Below, in pieces: positions 1 through 11,792 of a DNA stretch of 64,000 nucleotides. The stretch is from Liolophura sinensis. Lineage: Eukaryota > Mollusca > Polyplacophora > Chitonida > Chitonidae. The position numbers and the translations under genes were made by a program. Every line of letters starts with the position of its first letter. Within the stretch, counting starts at the first letter, position 1. The DNA lies in assembly GCF_032854445.1 (NCBI RefSeq), contig NC_088300.1:44511682-44575681 (forward strand), given 5' to 3'. The notes below the pieces were generated by a model. That model searched no databases and had not been told where the DNA came from. It worked only from the letters and a program-made list of their open reading frames with translations.

Positions 1-334
1 TGGCCTTGTTATTCCCACCACCTGGTAACATGCTCATGAAAAAGCCGTGCAACGGATTTCCCGACGTTTCCCGATAGTTTGCTGCCCAGACCTTCCTCGG
101 TTACCATGGATAATGAAAAAAGAAACTTCGAATTGCAACGTCTTTTTGTACAAGTATCTCTCTTGCAAGTGATTTAGCATCGTAGTAATGTTTGTTTTCA
201 CAGCACAGTGAGTTATGACGCGAAGCTCCAGATGGGCCTATTCGAATTTTACTGAGATGGCATAAGATCTACAACTAGACAAATATTATCATTCAAGCGA
301 CTAAATTCACACGTTCAAATTATTAGTGACTAGA

Positions 335-672
335 GACCGCCTCTGTGGCCTGTTGGTTAGAGTATTCGCCTCCTAAGTCTGGACTACCAGGATCAAACCT
401 GGGTACAGTCATTCCAAAGACTTCAAAAATGGTACTTATTGCGGCTTTGGCGCTCAGCACTTCGACGTCAGACCAAGGCAACAGGAATTGGTCGGGTGTC
501 AGTATGATATTAGTGGGTGGGGTATCATGTCTTCGGCATGATACTTCAGTGATGGCGGCATTTTGAAGTTGTCCTGCCACAAGGACCCACCATATATGTA
601 CGAGCACGTAAGGACTCCTCGTCGCCATATGACTGAAATAATTTGACAACGTTACACCCCACGCATACATAC
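335..672 (+). mobile_element. tRNA-derived SINE, family C
   Basis: The head is tRNA-like, with an A-box-like tggcctgttggttag (346-360) and a B-box-like ggatcaaacctg (390-401). It is followed by a body containing the shared family motif aaaaatggtacttattg (near 425). Related copies lie near 53966 and 55338. The end is set where the similarity to the other copies fades. No clear target duplication was found. Confidence 0.6.
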
Positions 673-1336
673 GTACATATCAGTAACTAGAGTTAGAGCC
701 TTGCTTTGCTGTATCGCCATGATATGGCTCAAATATTGCCAATGTGACGTTGAATCATAGGTCAATCATTTATTCACTTTGCTTCACCTAATAGGTTATT
801 AGTTACTTTTGTCGAAGTATTTTAAGAATTATTTACTACTTTACCATTTCCTTCAAGAGAAAGACAGAAAAGAAGGGTATTTTTGGTAAGTCCACGGATA
901 TTAACCAGTGACCAATTAGTTTTACCAATTCTTGTAACGTTAGTTGCAGGACATATATTTCTAAACTTTAACAGAGACTGCTCTAGTCATCATGGTAAAC
1001 CAGGTATACGTGTAGACAAACCTTATAGGATGATATAGGATGATCTTATATAGAATTTGTTTCTCGTGAAACTGATGTGAAAGTACATAGGAAAAACTGA
1101 AGTAAGTGGCCTACTCCTTAGATTTATTTATTTATTTATTTATTTATTTGATGTTTTACGCAGTACCTCAAGAATATTTCACTTATACAACGGTGGCTAG
1201 CATTATGGTGGGAGGAAAGCGGGCACAGCCCGGGGGGAAACACACGACCATCCGCAGGTTGCTGACAGACCTTCCCGCTTACGACAGGAGAGGAAGCCAG
1301 CATAAGCTGCACTTGAACTCACAACGACCGCATTGG

Positions 1337-1699
1337 CGTTCGTGCGTGCTTGTGGTTTAACGTCGTACTCAACAATTTTTCAGTCATATGACGACGAAGG
1401 AATCATTAGGGTGCATGTACGTGTAATGTGCATCCTTGTTGCAGGACGGATTTCCACCGCTCTTTTATTTAGTGCTGCTTCACTGAGACGACTTACCGAA
1501 GGCAAGTAAGCCGCCCCGCCCGAGCCATTATACTGATACGAATCAACCAGTCGTTACACTATCCCCTTCATGCTGGACGCCAAGCGAGGAAGTTACAACT
1601 TCTTCTTTTAAAGTCTTAGGTGTGACTCGATCATGGATTGATCCTGGATCTACCGGTCCCGAAGCGGACGCTCTACCAACTGTGCTATTAGGGCCGGTG
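1337..1699 (-). mobile_element. SINE family B, first unit of a nested tandem pair
   Basis: About 363 bp, nearly identical to 1712-2077 and to 24681-25041. The tRNA-like head (complement of agttggtagagcgtccgc) is at the right end. The tail, complementary to the gttgagtacgacgttaaacc motif, is at the left. It is flanked on both sides by copies of cgaccgcattgg (1325-1336 and 1700-1711). Confidence 0.8.
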
Positions 1700-1711
1700 C
1701 GACCGCATTGG

Positions 1712-2077
1712 GTGAGTGAATGAGTGCTTGGGGTTTAACGTCGTACTCAACAATTTTTCAGTCATATGACGACGAAGGAATCATTAGGGTGCATGCACGT
1801 GTAATGTGCCTCCTTGTTGCAGGACGGATTTCCACCGCTCTTTTATTTAGTGCTGCATCACTGAGACGACTTACCGAAGGCAAGTAAGCCGCCCCGCCCG
1901 AGCCATTATACTGATACGGGTGAACCAGTCGTTGCACTATCCCCTTCATGCTGAACGCCAAGCGAGGGAATTACAACTTCTTCTTTTAAAGTCTTAGGTG
2001 TGACTCGATCATGGATTGATCCTGGATCTACCGGTCCCGAAGCGGACGCTCTACCAACTGTGCTATTAGGGCCGGTG
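1712..2077 (-). mobile_element. SINE family B, second unit of a nested tandem pair
   Basis: Same element and orientation as the unit at 1337-1699, with only scattered differences. It is bounded by cgaccgcattgg at 1700-1711 and 2078-2089. Its left edge keeps a fuller gtgagtgaatgagtgcttgggg tail than the first unit. Confidence 0.8.
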
Positions 2078-2392
2078 CGACCGCATTGGTGAGAGGCTCC
2101 TGGGTCATTACACTGCTCTAGCGCGTTAACCGACTTAGCCACGGAGGCTCCCCCCACCCTCCTACCCCTTAGAAAACATAAAGATGAACTTTCTTCGCAA
2201 AAATATAAATTCCTATTTATTTCTTGAAGAAGATGAACATTCTTGGTTGACTTTTATGACAAACCTAACGGTGTTAAACGTGAATAATAAAGCTTTACAG
2301 ACACTATCTACTTTTATCGCGAGAACGTTAAATGTCTTCAGACGAAATGATTTCACTTATGATTTCTTGTTAGTCTGACTAGAGCACGACCA

Positions 2393-2437
2393 GTCGCAGG
2401 TTGCAGCCAGACCTTCTCCTGTTCGACCGGACCGGGT
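2393..2437 (-). mobile_element. Possible short fragment of SINE family A
   Basis: The motif cgcaggttgcagccagacc resembles the body of family A on the reverse strand (cgcaggttgctgacagacc). Too short to be certain. Confidence 0.25.
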
Positions 2438-2439
2438 CG

Positions 2440-3299
2440 TACCAAGAACACGATAGTTAGAGCATCCTGAGACATTGTGGTGCCCAAGCACGCTAAATAC
2501 TAAAACAGTTGGCTTTGGTTGACTTTTAATCAACAGGACCATTCTGTTACGTTCAAATTAAAACACTCCATTACTGTACAATAATGTTTGATGGTGTGAG
2601 AGGATTTTCTTAACGAAGCAGAGTACTGGAGAATCGCGGGTGTTCGTAATCCGACGGCGGACATAATCTTTTGCCGGACTTTTAACAGGCGTTTGATGCA
2701 GTACTCAAGAACGTGCTACGTATGTGAAGGCAGATGGGTTTGTGTGCGTTAGATAAAGACCAAAGTGTTCAGAATGAACCACTGGAGTGACCGGGGTAAA
2801 TCATAGTAAAACGAAACATACTACTGAGAAAGTGTCGGGAAATATAATTAAGGAATTCATTTATGAGACATGTAACAGTATAACGGACTGACCTCAAGTA
2901 CATTTATGAATAGTGCGAAACACTGGAGAAAGTTATACACAGTAAAGTGTGTTAAGGCCTATCTGAAGATGGAAGGTTTTAACGGTCGAGTGGCTCAAGA
3001 GATTGTAGCATTACTTTGGTATATAGTCCACGGAGACGGGCTGGGGTAGGGTCCTTCTTGAACATCAGAATAAATCAAATCTTTGTCGATTATGGGCATT
3101 TTAAGACAAGAGGTCAGGACAAAATATTGTCAGACGCATCAGTTGCTATCTAGTTAGGGGCCCTTCTGTTGATTTCATACCAGAAATCTTGTGCGATACG
3201 GCCTTTTAATTATTTGGCATCAGCAAAAAAAATTCTTCAAAGATCTTCTTTAGAACAGTATTAGAAATACGGCCCTACGTTAAACATCATGTGAGAAAA
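2440..3299. other. No gene seen
   Basis: AT-rich sequence with short unsupported open frames. Only the weak leftward extension of the minisatellite from about 3050 stands out. Confidence 0.5.
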
Positions 3300-3470
3300 A
3301 GTCCTCATATGTTAGGGACCGTCTTTGACGTCAGGTTAGAAAAAAGTTTTAAGGGTTGTCTTTGACATCAGCGTAGAACAAAGTCTTCTGAATTGGTCGC
3401 ATTTTTCGATATCAGGCTAGAATAAAGTCTTGTGGGTTAGAGGTATTCTTTGACATCAGGATTGACATGG
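3300..3470. repeat. Degenerate 44-bp minisatellite
   Basis: Three to four units begin with tctttgacatcag or a variant and continue with tagaa(c/t)aaagtctt. Units starting near 3322, 3359 and 3403 are 37, 44 and 44 bp long. Weaker similarity (catcag plus aaatctt-like blocks) extends left to about 3050. Confidence 0.6.
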
Positions 3471-3479
3471 ATCGTGTCA

Positions 3480-4669
3480 ATTAGAAACCATGTATGGCTT
3501 GGCAATGCAATAACGGTAGCTTATGAACTATCTCAGTTCTACGTTACGATTAAAGCTCATCAAAATGTATGTGTTATTAGCATTCATTTCTGAACTCATG
3601 TATTCGTCGCCTGAGGTTGTCCACATGTAGGATTTTCACGATCAATGCCTGTATGTGTGTATAGTGCAGCAAGCATACCCGGGAGGCTGGAACTTGAAAG
3701 ACGGTCCTTTTTTAATGCAAAACCGATTCCATCATGATGGATGTCTGCCAGTTCCGAATGTATTGGGTGTCCTTGGCGAAATTGGACCCATTTGACTTTC
3801 TCCAGACGTGCTCTTCCCGCTCCGTCGGCACAACGAAAATCAATTTTAAATCCCTATTTGTGAATGTAAAATCAAATTAATACCTGAAATGCAATTATGT
3901 CTGGGATAGGACGTAACATCTTCATGGATGGAAGTTATTTGCAGTTATTTTTTAAACTCCCATCTTCGTCATAGCTACTGTTGAACTTGGTCCTTTTAAA
4001 AAGATTAATAAAAGAATATTTCTTGATTCAAACTGTCACTGTGTAATGGTAAACCTTACATAAAGCTTTTTTGTAACATTCTTTTTTTATAAAATTTTCT
4101 CTTTGCGATCAAACAAAAAAATCTTTGTTAGGTGATAAACAATCTATTGTTTCATTTATGCTTCGCAAAAACGTTTATGGTATTTCTTCAAAACTGAAAA
4201 AAAAATTGATTTCCTGAGTACCAAAACATTGAACTATAGTAATTGAGAGCCCCAGAGTTTAATCCATATACAATAACAACAAAATCTTGGTTGCTGGTAA
4301 GTACATGGTGGGCCGGTGTCAGCCCAACATGACAAACTGGAACGCCGTGCCTGGTGTTTTGCGGAAACGGCTCCAGCACTATACATATGTGCGTTTTGGA
4401 GTGGCGTAGTACAAGGAAACCGACGACGTCGTCCATTGACAGATATTCTGTTGAAAGCGGAGTTAAGCGCCTAACAAACAAGCCCCACTGATTCTTTCGA
4501 AGCAAGCAGGCAAACGCATAAGACAGAAATAGCCTGACAACATCGAACTGATCTGTCCAGAAAGCGAAGCACATGTAGTATTTTATTGTACAATAAGTAT
4601 GATTAGTATCCATATACTGCAACACATATACTGTGTTGTACCCTAGCATAGCATGTTCGATTATTTATC
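3480..4669. other. No supported gene; one orphan open frame
   Basis: A 153-codon reverse frame at 4188-4649 is the only notable content. Its translation has no recognised domain, no homologous copy in the window and no splice context, so it is not called as a gene. Confidence 0.45.
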
Positions 4670-4935
4670 AACTTATTTGATTGTTTTTTAACGCCGCACT
4701 TGTACTCGAGAGTATTTTGTTTATATGACGGCGGTCAGCAATATGATGGGAGGAAAGCGGACAGACATAAGGAGAAACCTACGAGCACTCCAAGTTTGCC
4801 GGTCGACAATCCCACTATGACAAACTTGAAAGCCAGCATGAGCTGGACTTGAACCCACAATGGCTGCATTGGTTCCCGACTCATTGTACTACGCAGAACG
4901 ATAACACGCTAATCACCCTGCCACGGTGACCCCCA
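4670..4935 (-). mobile_element. Diverged SINE family A copy
   Basis: Reverse-strand copy with recognisable blocks: ttttaacgccgcacttgtac, atatgacggcggtcagca, aagccagcatgagctggac, and a degraded tRNA-like head ending ccacggtgaccccc. It is old: there are many substitutions and small deletions. Confidence 0.65.
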
Positions 4936-5870
4936 GCATGTTTGAATCCATGATGTGGTCCGACTTTATGCGGTTCCTGATGGGTTCATGTGGTTTTGTC
5001 CACACTAACCGGATTTCTCCACCTAAAGTTCTGACATGTGGTGTTATTGTCTACAGCGTTAAATATTAATGCAATGAATTGATAAATCAGTGCCCATTGA
5101 CAGGTAATATTGCATTTTAATAAGAGTAATGGTTAATGATTCAGTGTACCCTACACAGTAGCATCCCATTATTATGTCATACATGGGTTTCAACGTGTGT
5201 GTCGATAGATTCTAGATCACCCTCTAGATGTCTACGCAGTCAGGGGAAGAAACACTGTTTTGGGATACTTTGATGACTAATTTTTTTTTTGCTTATGAAT
5301 GGGTTGACATACACAACAACATGCAGGACAAGTAGGACAAGCTAAAGAAGTGTGAGTAAAGAGATTTCGCATTTTACACGATGGTGGTACTCACAAGAAA
5401 CGTAACATGAATTCCTACTGGAACTAGCCATACATACAGTGTAGATATTCACATGCGACTCAACTCAACTCAAATGGTCGTTCGCAGTTGATAAAAGTCG
5501 CTGATGACGTCATGGAACTGAACCGTCATAAGCGCAAGGACTGGAGTACAACTCCAGTTGAGCCGTGTCATTATGTAGTATGCACGAGGTCTTGGGGCAA
5601 TATTCGGGCTGAGTTGTATTGGGTCTTAAGCACAATTATCTGCGTAGCTTGAGAAGTACCCCTGAATGTTGACTCCAAAATGAAGATTACAAAATGAAGT
5701 AAAAGTATATACTACAAAGTAACATTGCTTGATAATGCAGCGGTATATACTTCAAGATTAAAGTTCTCGATTCCACTGCTTTCGTGGCAATGATGTCAGT
5801 AATTATTCCTAGGATCACGACATTCACTTTGCTGCACGTGAACTGCCCCAGAGCAAGATGTCAAATAGGG
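4936..5870. other. No gene seen
   Basis: Non-repetitive AT-rich sequence without a credible open frame. A short aactcaactcaaa repeat lies near 5460. Confidence 0.5.
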
Positions 5871-5871
5871 G

Positions 5872-6122
5872 CGTCCGTGACTGAGGTAGTTAGCATGTCA
5901 GCGTGGCCCAATGACGAAGGAACCTCTAACCCATGCGTTTATGTGAGTTCAGCTCATGCTGGATTCCTCTCCAGGTTGGAAGACCAGCCTGAATCCTGAG
6001 GATGGTCTTGGGTTTCCCCCGAGCTCTCCCCAGTTTCCTTCCACCATAATGCTGACCGCTGTCGTATAAGTGAAGTATCCTTGAGTACGGCATAAAACAC
6101 CAATTATATAAATAAATAAATA
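5872..6122 (+). mobile_element. SINE family A, forward, diverged
   Basis: The A-box-like gactgaggtagttagcatg is near 5880 and the B-box-like gagttcagctcatgctgg near 5945. The body is tttcccccgagctctcccca, the 3' end ccttgagtacggcataaaac, and the tail (ATAA)n. A short reading frame across it is only a translation of the repeat. Confidence 0.75.
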
Positions 6123-9100
6123 CGATGTGAAATATTTGTAGTTTACACTAGGGACGGTTTGCCAGCTACATGTACTTTGTTTTTCTCTGTCTTTAAAACC
6201 AAGAACAGTTCTACCTGTGAAATATCAGCTGTGTATGTCAAAATCTGACACTGCAGAGGTTGCCCCAGAAGTCGCGCACCGTCCAGGTTGAGGTTGAATG
6301 CGGTGTGTTGCGGTGTGTTGTCCCATCTCTTCCAAGCATAAAAACAAATTCAGCTCTTTCTTCTACTGTTAGTTTATTAGCCATAATTAATTCTGAAAGG
6401 AGAAAAAAATTAAAACCAGTTTTAAATCTGAAACACAGAAAAAAATGAAAATCAGGATGGTGCACGACTTCAGGGACACCCGGTATAGCATTTCACGATA
6501 ATATGACAATGTGACGTAGTTATGTGTGTGTGCCTCAAGGTAATCTCGGATGATGTTGTAGCATCATATGTCTAAAGGTAAGATGACCTAAAGATGTTTC
6601 AGACCCCCAGCATTCAACGAGCCAGGTTTCAGTTAGCACACGGAGGCGCTCGTTGACCTTTTAGGTGGTCACATGTAAAGTTCGTTTGGACAACCTTTAT
6701 TTTCCACTGAATTTACAAACACACTGATCCCAGACTGCCCGTGAGAATTTGTCAGTTACATTTAGTTATAGTCAGTTACTTGCCAAAGGCCTATGTTTTC
6801 ATCTGGGCACTCCGGTTCCCCTCGCCCATGAATGTAGTGAAATATTACACAAACATGTTAAGTGTAAATGAAATAAATAAATATATGCAGATAAAAATTA
6901 GGATTGGAGATGCATGCATGCTTCGGGTACTACGTCCGACTTTTTTCAGTCATTTGACGACGACAAATAGCGTTAAATAAATATGAAGAAATGTAAAAAA
7001 CACGGTAAATATACATGATGAGTTTGGGGCCATTTCCGTCTGGGAAATTGTCTAAAACAATTGAACTATATTGTGCAGAATATAGTAGTTATGTCCCAAA
7101 TAACTCGGGAAGAACTTCATTGCCTTATAGGAAAGTGTTTTCGAGGAACACGAAACTCAACTGGAATATGTCTTGCAATGCACGTGGAATGATTATATAT
7201 ATATATATATATCAGCAAAAATAGAAAAGCAGTAAAGTGATTTAATGACTACACTTGTTACCATTGTGTTAAATATAAGACCAAACCCTGTTTCATCATA
7301 ATGCACACATGGTGGATGTTCGGAAAGTAATTAACCGTTCAGACATTTCAAAAGCAGAACAGATTTAGCCAGTTTTTGAGTGTGAGAGGGCATGGGTGAC
7401 CATCTTCTCTGTAACGGCTTTACCTAACCGTATGCCTGACGTACGTGGAGCTGGAGTCTCCAACCAAAGTGTCAATTATGTGTCTTTTTGTTCAAAATTA
7501 GTGGGATTTGATTTGGTGGCAAGATTTGCAGATTGCGGTGACTGGATGGTGCGAGAAACCATGTCCGCAGCCAATCAGGCTTCGTCAACAAACGCTACTA
7601 TGATTGGTCTAGCGAATTCCTATTATAGACTTTCTGTCAAAATTGTTACCCTGTGGATGAGAGCGGCGCCCATGAGGCGCTTCAATACTCTTCTCTGCAA
7701 TTTCACCCTTATTCACGATCACATTATACAAACTGTTATCTCGTTGGGGTCAATATAAGAGCCGACTAAGAAGCATCCTTGGGCAGTTTACCACAATCGA
7801 CTCCGCCTGGCCAGAAATTTAATTCCTGCCGAATAGCACGCACACTTTGACTGGCTGTAAACCGGAACAGGGTTCTCCCGAAGGTCCGTCCCAAGGTCTG
7901 CTGGCGGAGGAACGCCGCTCTGGCCGCATCCCTCCGCTACCCCTTCACCACAGCACCCCACCTCACTAAAGAGAAACCCGCATTACAGGTGCAACATATT
8001 TTCCCATCTGCTCTATCTGGCGTCTCCCGCTGATAAGCATCTCTAGAAACACACCCTATACTTTGTAGATATAGCAGGAGAAAAGTGTATCTGCGTCTCT
8101 AACAAATCCGTATGGTGTGTTATCGAGCAGTCAACAGATGTCGGTTAGAGCAAACCCTTAGAAAGTCTGCTGGCACTGGTGTGGTATAGACTATAAGGAT
8201 ATTAAAGGAAAGTCGCTCTTCATTCATGAAACAAAATATCGCCTCTCTTTTCACACGAGAGTGTACTACCGTATTTCTATGGATAAGCCCTTTAGACAGC
8301 CCTCTATTAGGACACATAGTGCTCTGTGCACAGGTATTCCAGATATTTACCCGGTAGGCTAAACCACACCCTCTCATTCGACACGTGTATAGCCCATCTC
8401 TAGCTCATAGCTCCGCAAAGCTATAGGACACTATGGCTTTAATGTCAAAACAATTTCCCTCAGAAATGCACACAGCAACATTTGGCCTTTCAAGTGGCGC
8501 TGAAATGCTATTTACAAAGAGATGAGCTCATCACTTGTAAATCTATGGCCTTTCCACAAAGGCTCGTTAATTTATGTACAGGGAAAAGATTGTAAATTTC
8601 GATTCAATGATATCGTGACGTCATGGTCTCGAATCGTCTCGCAAAACCACATTATACATCAGTTTATCATGAATGCTTTGACATGTAAGCGGTGAATATA
8701 TCAGCGACAGTAGCTTTTTGTGATCTACTTGGAAGAAAAACAAATTCCTACGAAATTTGAACTGACATTTTTCAACCCGCATGGCTTCCGTCAAATTGGT
8801 TTGGGAACAATTTTTGACAGATTTTGTTCTGGAACTCACAAACATGCTCTTGGAAGTTTATGCATTGTAATTTTGTATTTTTGCACTGCTCTCTTAAAAT
8901 CACGTTTATAACCTTTATCAAGTTCAGTTTTTTATTTCGTAGAAAAACAGGCGAAATTTGTAGAACCGTAGCACAGACATCTACTTCGTGCTGGAACCAG
9001 ACGCTACAGAAGCCTTCATGTTTTTTTAGCAGTAACTTCAGGGTAGAGATTTTTCCCCTTCATATGAGGATCTGTAATTGGTGAAGGCTGACCAAGGCAC

Positions 9101-9738
9101 CGTTTGAACACTTTGCGCATCCGTGCACTTTAACTTGTTACATTTCACGCCATAGTTTTGAACAGGTTATAAATGGTTTGAGGTGATAGAGCTTTCTCCC
9201 AGGCAAACCGAATGCCTAGTACTGATGAACTATCACATGACTTCCCTTTCATTAGCCAGATCATAGAAGAAAAAAAGCCAGATCGCCCAGGGGGCTAACC
9301 TTGTTCCCAGCCGCTCTTCTTTGATTAAATTACATCAGGCCACGAAAAGATTGCGCAGTAGCAGGATGTCTTTTACGTTTAATATATATTTAGAAATCTC
9401 ACAATGTGTTCAAAACAATGATATGTCTTTGCTATGTTTGGCATAAGGTAACTAAAAACAATACGTTAAGCTATACAATTCTGGTGAATTTCTAATATCA
9501 ATTATTGATGACAATACATATACCGGTTTCGTTTATTTTTGGCAAAAAGACGGAATATTTTCTAGATATCATTTTTATTCTATCCTAAAGTCAGACCGAA
9601 TGTTTATCATCGGCGGAGTGTAAGAATGAGTTTTCTAAGGACAAAAAAACTATTCCTGGAAGTAATGTTTCATAATGAATAAAAACATGATAAATATTGG
9701 ATGCTTTTATTCACACTGATTTGTTGCTTTCTTTCCAG
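6123..9738. other. No gene seen upstream of the receptor
   Basis: Read on both strands. There are only short frames of 60-120 codons without recognisable domains, plus an (AT)n tract near 7194-7212. If the receptor has an upstream non-coding exon, it or its intron would lie here or further left. Confidence 0.45.
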
Positions 9739-10481
9739 GAGACTTACTTGAGCTGTGAATGTGCATCAGTTTTTGTTCCAAGCCGTTGTATTGGACCGGT
9801 TGAGGAGCTGACCGAATTTCATCAAGGAAAGATTTGGAAACTCTTAAACTTTATCAAGAGATGATTTATGCCTAAAGTACTTTGGGATTCACAAAAATGA
9901 TTTGTATACGAGGAGCTTAAATCACACGGTTTCTGTCTCCCTCTCTACCACTGACAGAATATCGGAGTGCATGGACTAAGGTAATCCAGTAGGCCTCCGT
10001 ACCAACGAATGTCAGCTGGAATCTGTGCTGCTCCTTTTACTGTAGCAACATAGAACCACTATTGAAACAAATGGTGATGGATTGAACGTCTGCGCTCTGG
10101 AACGCTTAGCCGACGGCCATACAGGCAAGTTAATGCATTACTTTGTCCGTGCTAAGCCGGTGCCATTACTTTCGAGATTCCATTTATTTGAGGGATATAG
10201 TGCTCCATAATAACTATGATGAGCGACTGACCTAAGAAATCATCGGTCGTCTCCCAGCTGCCCCGTCGGGGAGAGACACTGACCAGTGTAATACCGTTTG
10301 GGTGTTCCAGTGTTCCAGGCTATTCTTCGCGGAATTGGCAACTTTGGGAGAGATTTTTAATTTTGTTTGAACACAGCAACAGCAATCTAACTCATCATCC
10401 AATGCCATGTTATAAAAGCTCACAGCCCTCTCGGCAAATCTTCAACCCTCCACTCAAGGTGTGCGCACGTGACTGGATTAC
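9739..10481 (+). other. Probable 5' untranslated leader of the dopamine receptor
   Basis: A good splice-acceptor sequence, with a pyrimidine-rich run ending in ttccag, lies at 9721-9738 and could start a 5' non-coding exon of the receptor. Inside the leader there is a possible donor (aag|gtaatc) near 9978 and a second acceptor-like tract ending acacag at 10376, so the leader may be split once more. Stops occur in all frames, so nothing here extends the receptor protein. Inferred from splice-like motifs only; no promoter could be placed. Confidence 0.3.
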
Positions 10482-11792
10482 ATGCAAAACTTTACAGATA
10501 ACGTTACGGCTTTTTTCGAGGGGCTTGAGTTTAGGAGCAATTTCACCAATGTAACAGAATTCGACAATGACGTGAAGAATCCGGCTGTGGCAATTTTCCT
10601 TTCCTTTGTCTCCGCGATCACAATCTTCGGCAATTGTCTCGTGATTGTGGCTGTGGCAAAGGAGATGTATTTACGAACCGTCACCAATTATTACCTGGTG
10701 TCTCTGGCAATCGCCGACTTGATTATAGGAGCAATCGTCATGCCATTCAGTATAAGCAACGAAATGACCAATCAACAATGGCTGTTTGGCTCGGAGTGGT
10801 GCGATTTGTGGCATTCCTTGGATGTATTAGCCAGTACTGCGTCCATTTTAAATCTCTGTGTGATATCGTTGGACAGGTACTGGGCTATAAATGACCCTAT
10901 CGCCTATCCCAGCAAAATGTCTACGTGTAAAGTATGCATCCTGATAGCGCTTGTGTGGCTTTGCTCAGCAGGTATATCCTTTCCAGCAATCGCTTGGTGG
11001 AAGGCCGTTACTCCACCAGACCTTCCTAATAACGCCTGCCTGTTCACGGAAGACAGCGCCTACCTGATATTCTCCTCGTTCGTCTCTTTTTACTGCCCTC
11101 TGTTCATCATGCTATTTGTTTATTTTAAAATATATCAGGCAGCATCAGCTCAAACTAAAAGTTTGAAAATGGGAACAAAAGTGATGTCGTCAAACGGCAC
11201 TGATGGTGAGGTGATGACACTGCGGATCCACCGTGGCCGGAAGCGGGTACCGGAAGAGTGCAGCACTGTGAACATTTGTGATAAATCTGCCAGCGAAAGC
11301 GAGGCTGGGAGCCCGGCTCACCTGGTACGTCATCACCACTTGTCATCTGACGACGAGCACAGGCCAACAAAATACATTACGAAACGACTCAGACAGTTTG
11401 CCATTAGTAAAAAATTAAGTAAACTCGCAAGAGAGCAGAAAGCGGCAAAGACTTTAGGTATCGTCGTCGGTGTGTTCATAATTTGTTGGTTGCCCTTTTT
11501 TGTGACCAATGTTTTATTCGGGCTGTGTAATACAAGTTGTGTAAGTAATCCGGACCTGCTATTTCCGGTATTCACCTGGCTAGGATACCTCAACTCCGGG
11601 GTCAATCCCGTCATCTATGCCCTTTCCATGAGAGATTTTCGTCGGGCATTTTCCAGAATAATATTTGCCTGCTGTCCCAAAACCAGGTACATGCAGACTA
11701 GAAGACAATATCGTGACCACCCAAACAACAGTCAATCGACATCAAGTTTTTCTGCCACTTGCACGGATCGGTGTTCGGCTATTAAGATTTAG
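10482..11792 (+). CDS. Dop1R2: Dopamine receptor, invertebrate D1-like type 2 (Dop1R2/DAMB-like GPCR)
   Basis: A 436-residue seven-helix receptor of the plasma membrane. Helices lie at about 33-58, 68-91, 104-128, 150-170, 193-216, 322-345 and 360-381. Visible landmarks are N51 (TM1), D79 (TM2), the C107-C186 disulfide pair, amine-binding D114, DRY at 131-133, the TM5 catechol serines S198, S199 and S202, CWLP at 335-338 followed by FF, and NPVIY at 375-379. The N-terminus has N-glycosylation sites at N3, N7, N20 and N23. CC at 397-398, after the DFRRAF helix 8, could be palmitoylated. The WWKA motif after TM4, the TKSLKMGTK and TLRIHRG motifs in loop 3, and AAKTLGIVVGVFIICWLPFF in TM6 match what I know of Drosophila Dop1R2, which binds dopamine and signals through cAMP and/or calcium. 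OAMB-type octopamine receptors differ in ECL2. The start is fixed by an in-frame TGA at 10470-10472; the next Met (62) lies after TM1. The coding region is a single exon, as is common for D1-like receptors. The Kozak context is weak (T at -3). Confidence 0.9.
   Translation: MQNFTDNVTAFFEGLEFRSNFTNVTEFDNDVKNPAVAIFLSFVSAITIFGNCLVIVAVAKEMYLRTVTNYYLVSLAIADLIIGAIVMPFSISNEMTNQQWLFGSEWCDLWHSLDVLASTASILNLCVISLDRYWAINDPIAYPSKMSTCKVCILIALVWLCSAGISFPAIAWWKAVTPPDLPNNACLFTEDSAYLIFSSFVSFYCPLFIMLFVYFKIYQAASAQTKSLKMGTKVMSSNGTDGEVMTLRIHRGRKRVPEECSTVNICDKSASESEAGSPAHLVRHHHLSSDDEHRPTKYITKRLRQFAISKKLSKLAREQKAAKTLGIVVGVFIICWLPFFVTNVLFGLCNTSCVSNPDLLFPVFTWLGYLNSGVNPVIYALSMRDFRRAFSRIIFACCPKTRYMQTRRQYRDHPNNSQSTSSFSATCTDRCSAIKI

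Larger units (their letters stand above)
1121..2160 (-). mobile_element. SINE family A copy interrupted by two SINE B units
   Basis: A reverse-strand family A SINE has its (TTTA)n tail at 1125-1150 and its body from there to 1336. It resumes at 2089 with its tRNA-like head, including the complement of the A-box near 2120-2145. The break lies inside the tRNA-like part, at the motif cgaccgcattgg, where family B SINEs have been inserted. Confidence 0.8.

Noticed and set aside
1758-2157. Reverse frames across the SINE pair, one repeated near 24722-24925
   Set aside because: They recur only because the family B SINE recurs; the tRNA-like head and tail explain the sequence.
4188-4649. A reverse frame of 153 codons
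   Set aside because: No recognisable domain, no second copy and atypical composition; kept only as an orphan frame in the region note.
7396-7758. Forward frame of 120 codons
   Set aside because: No signal peptide, domain or conserved motif; frame length is within chance expectation for a window this size.
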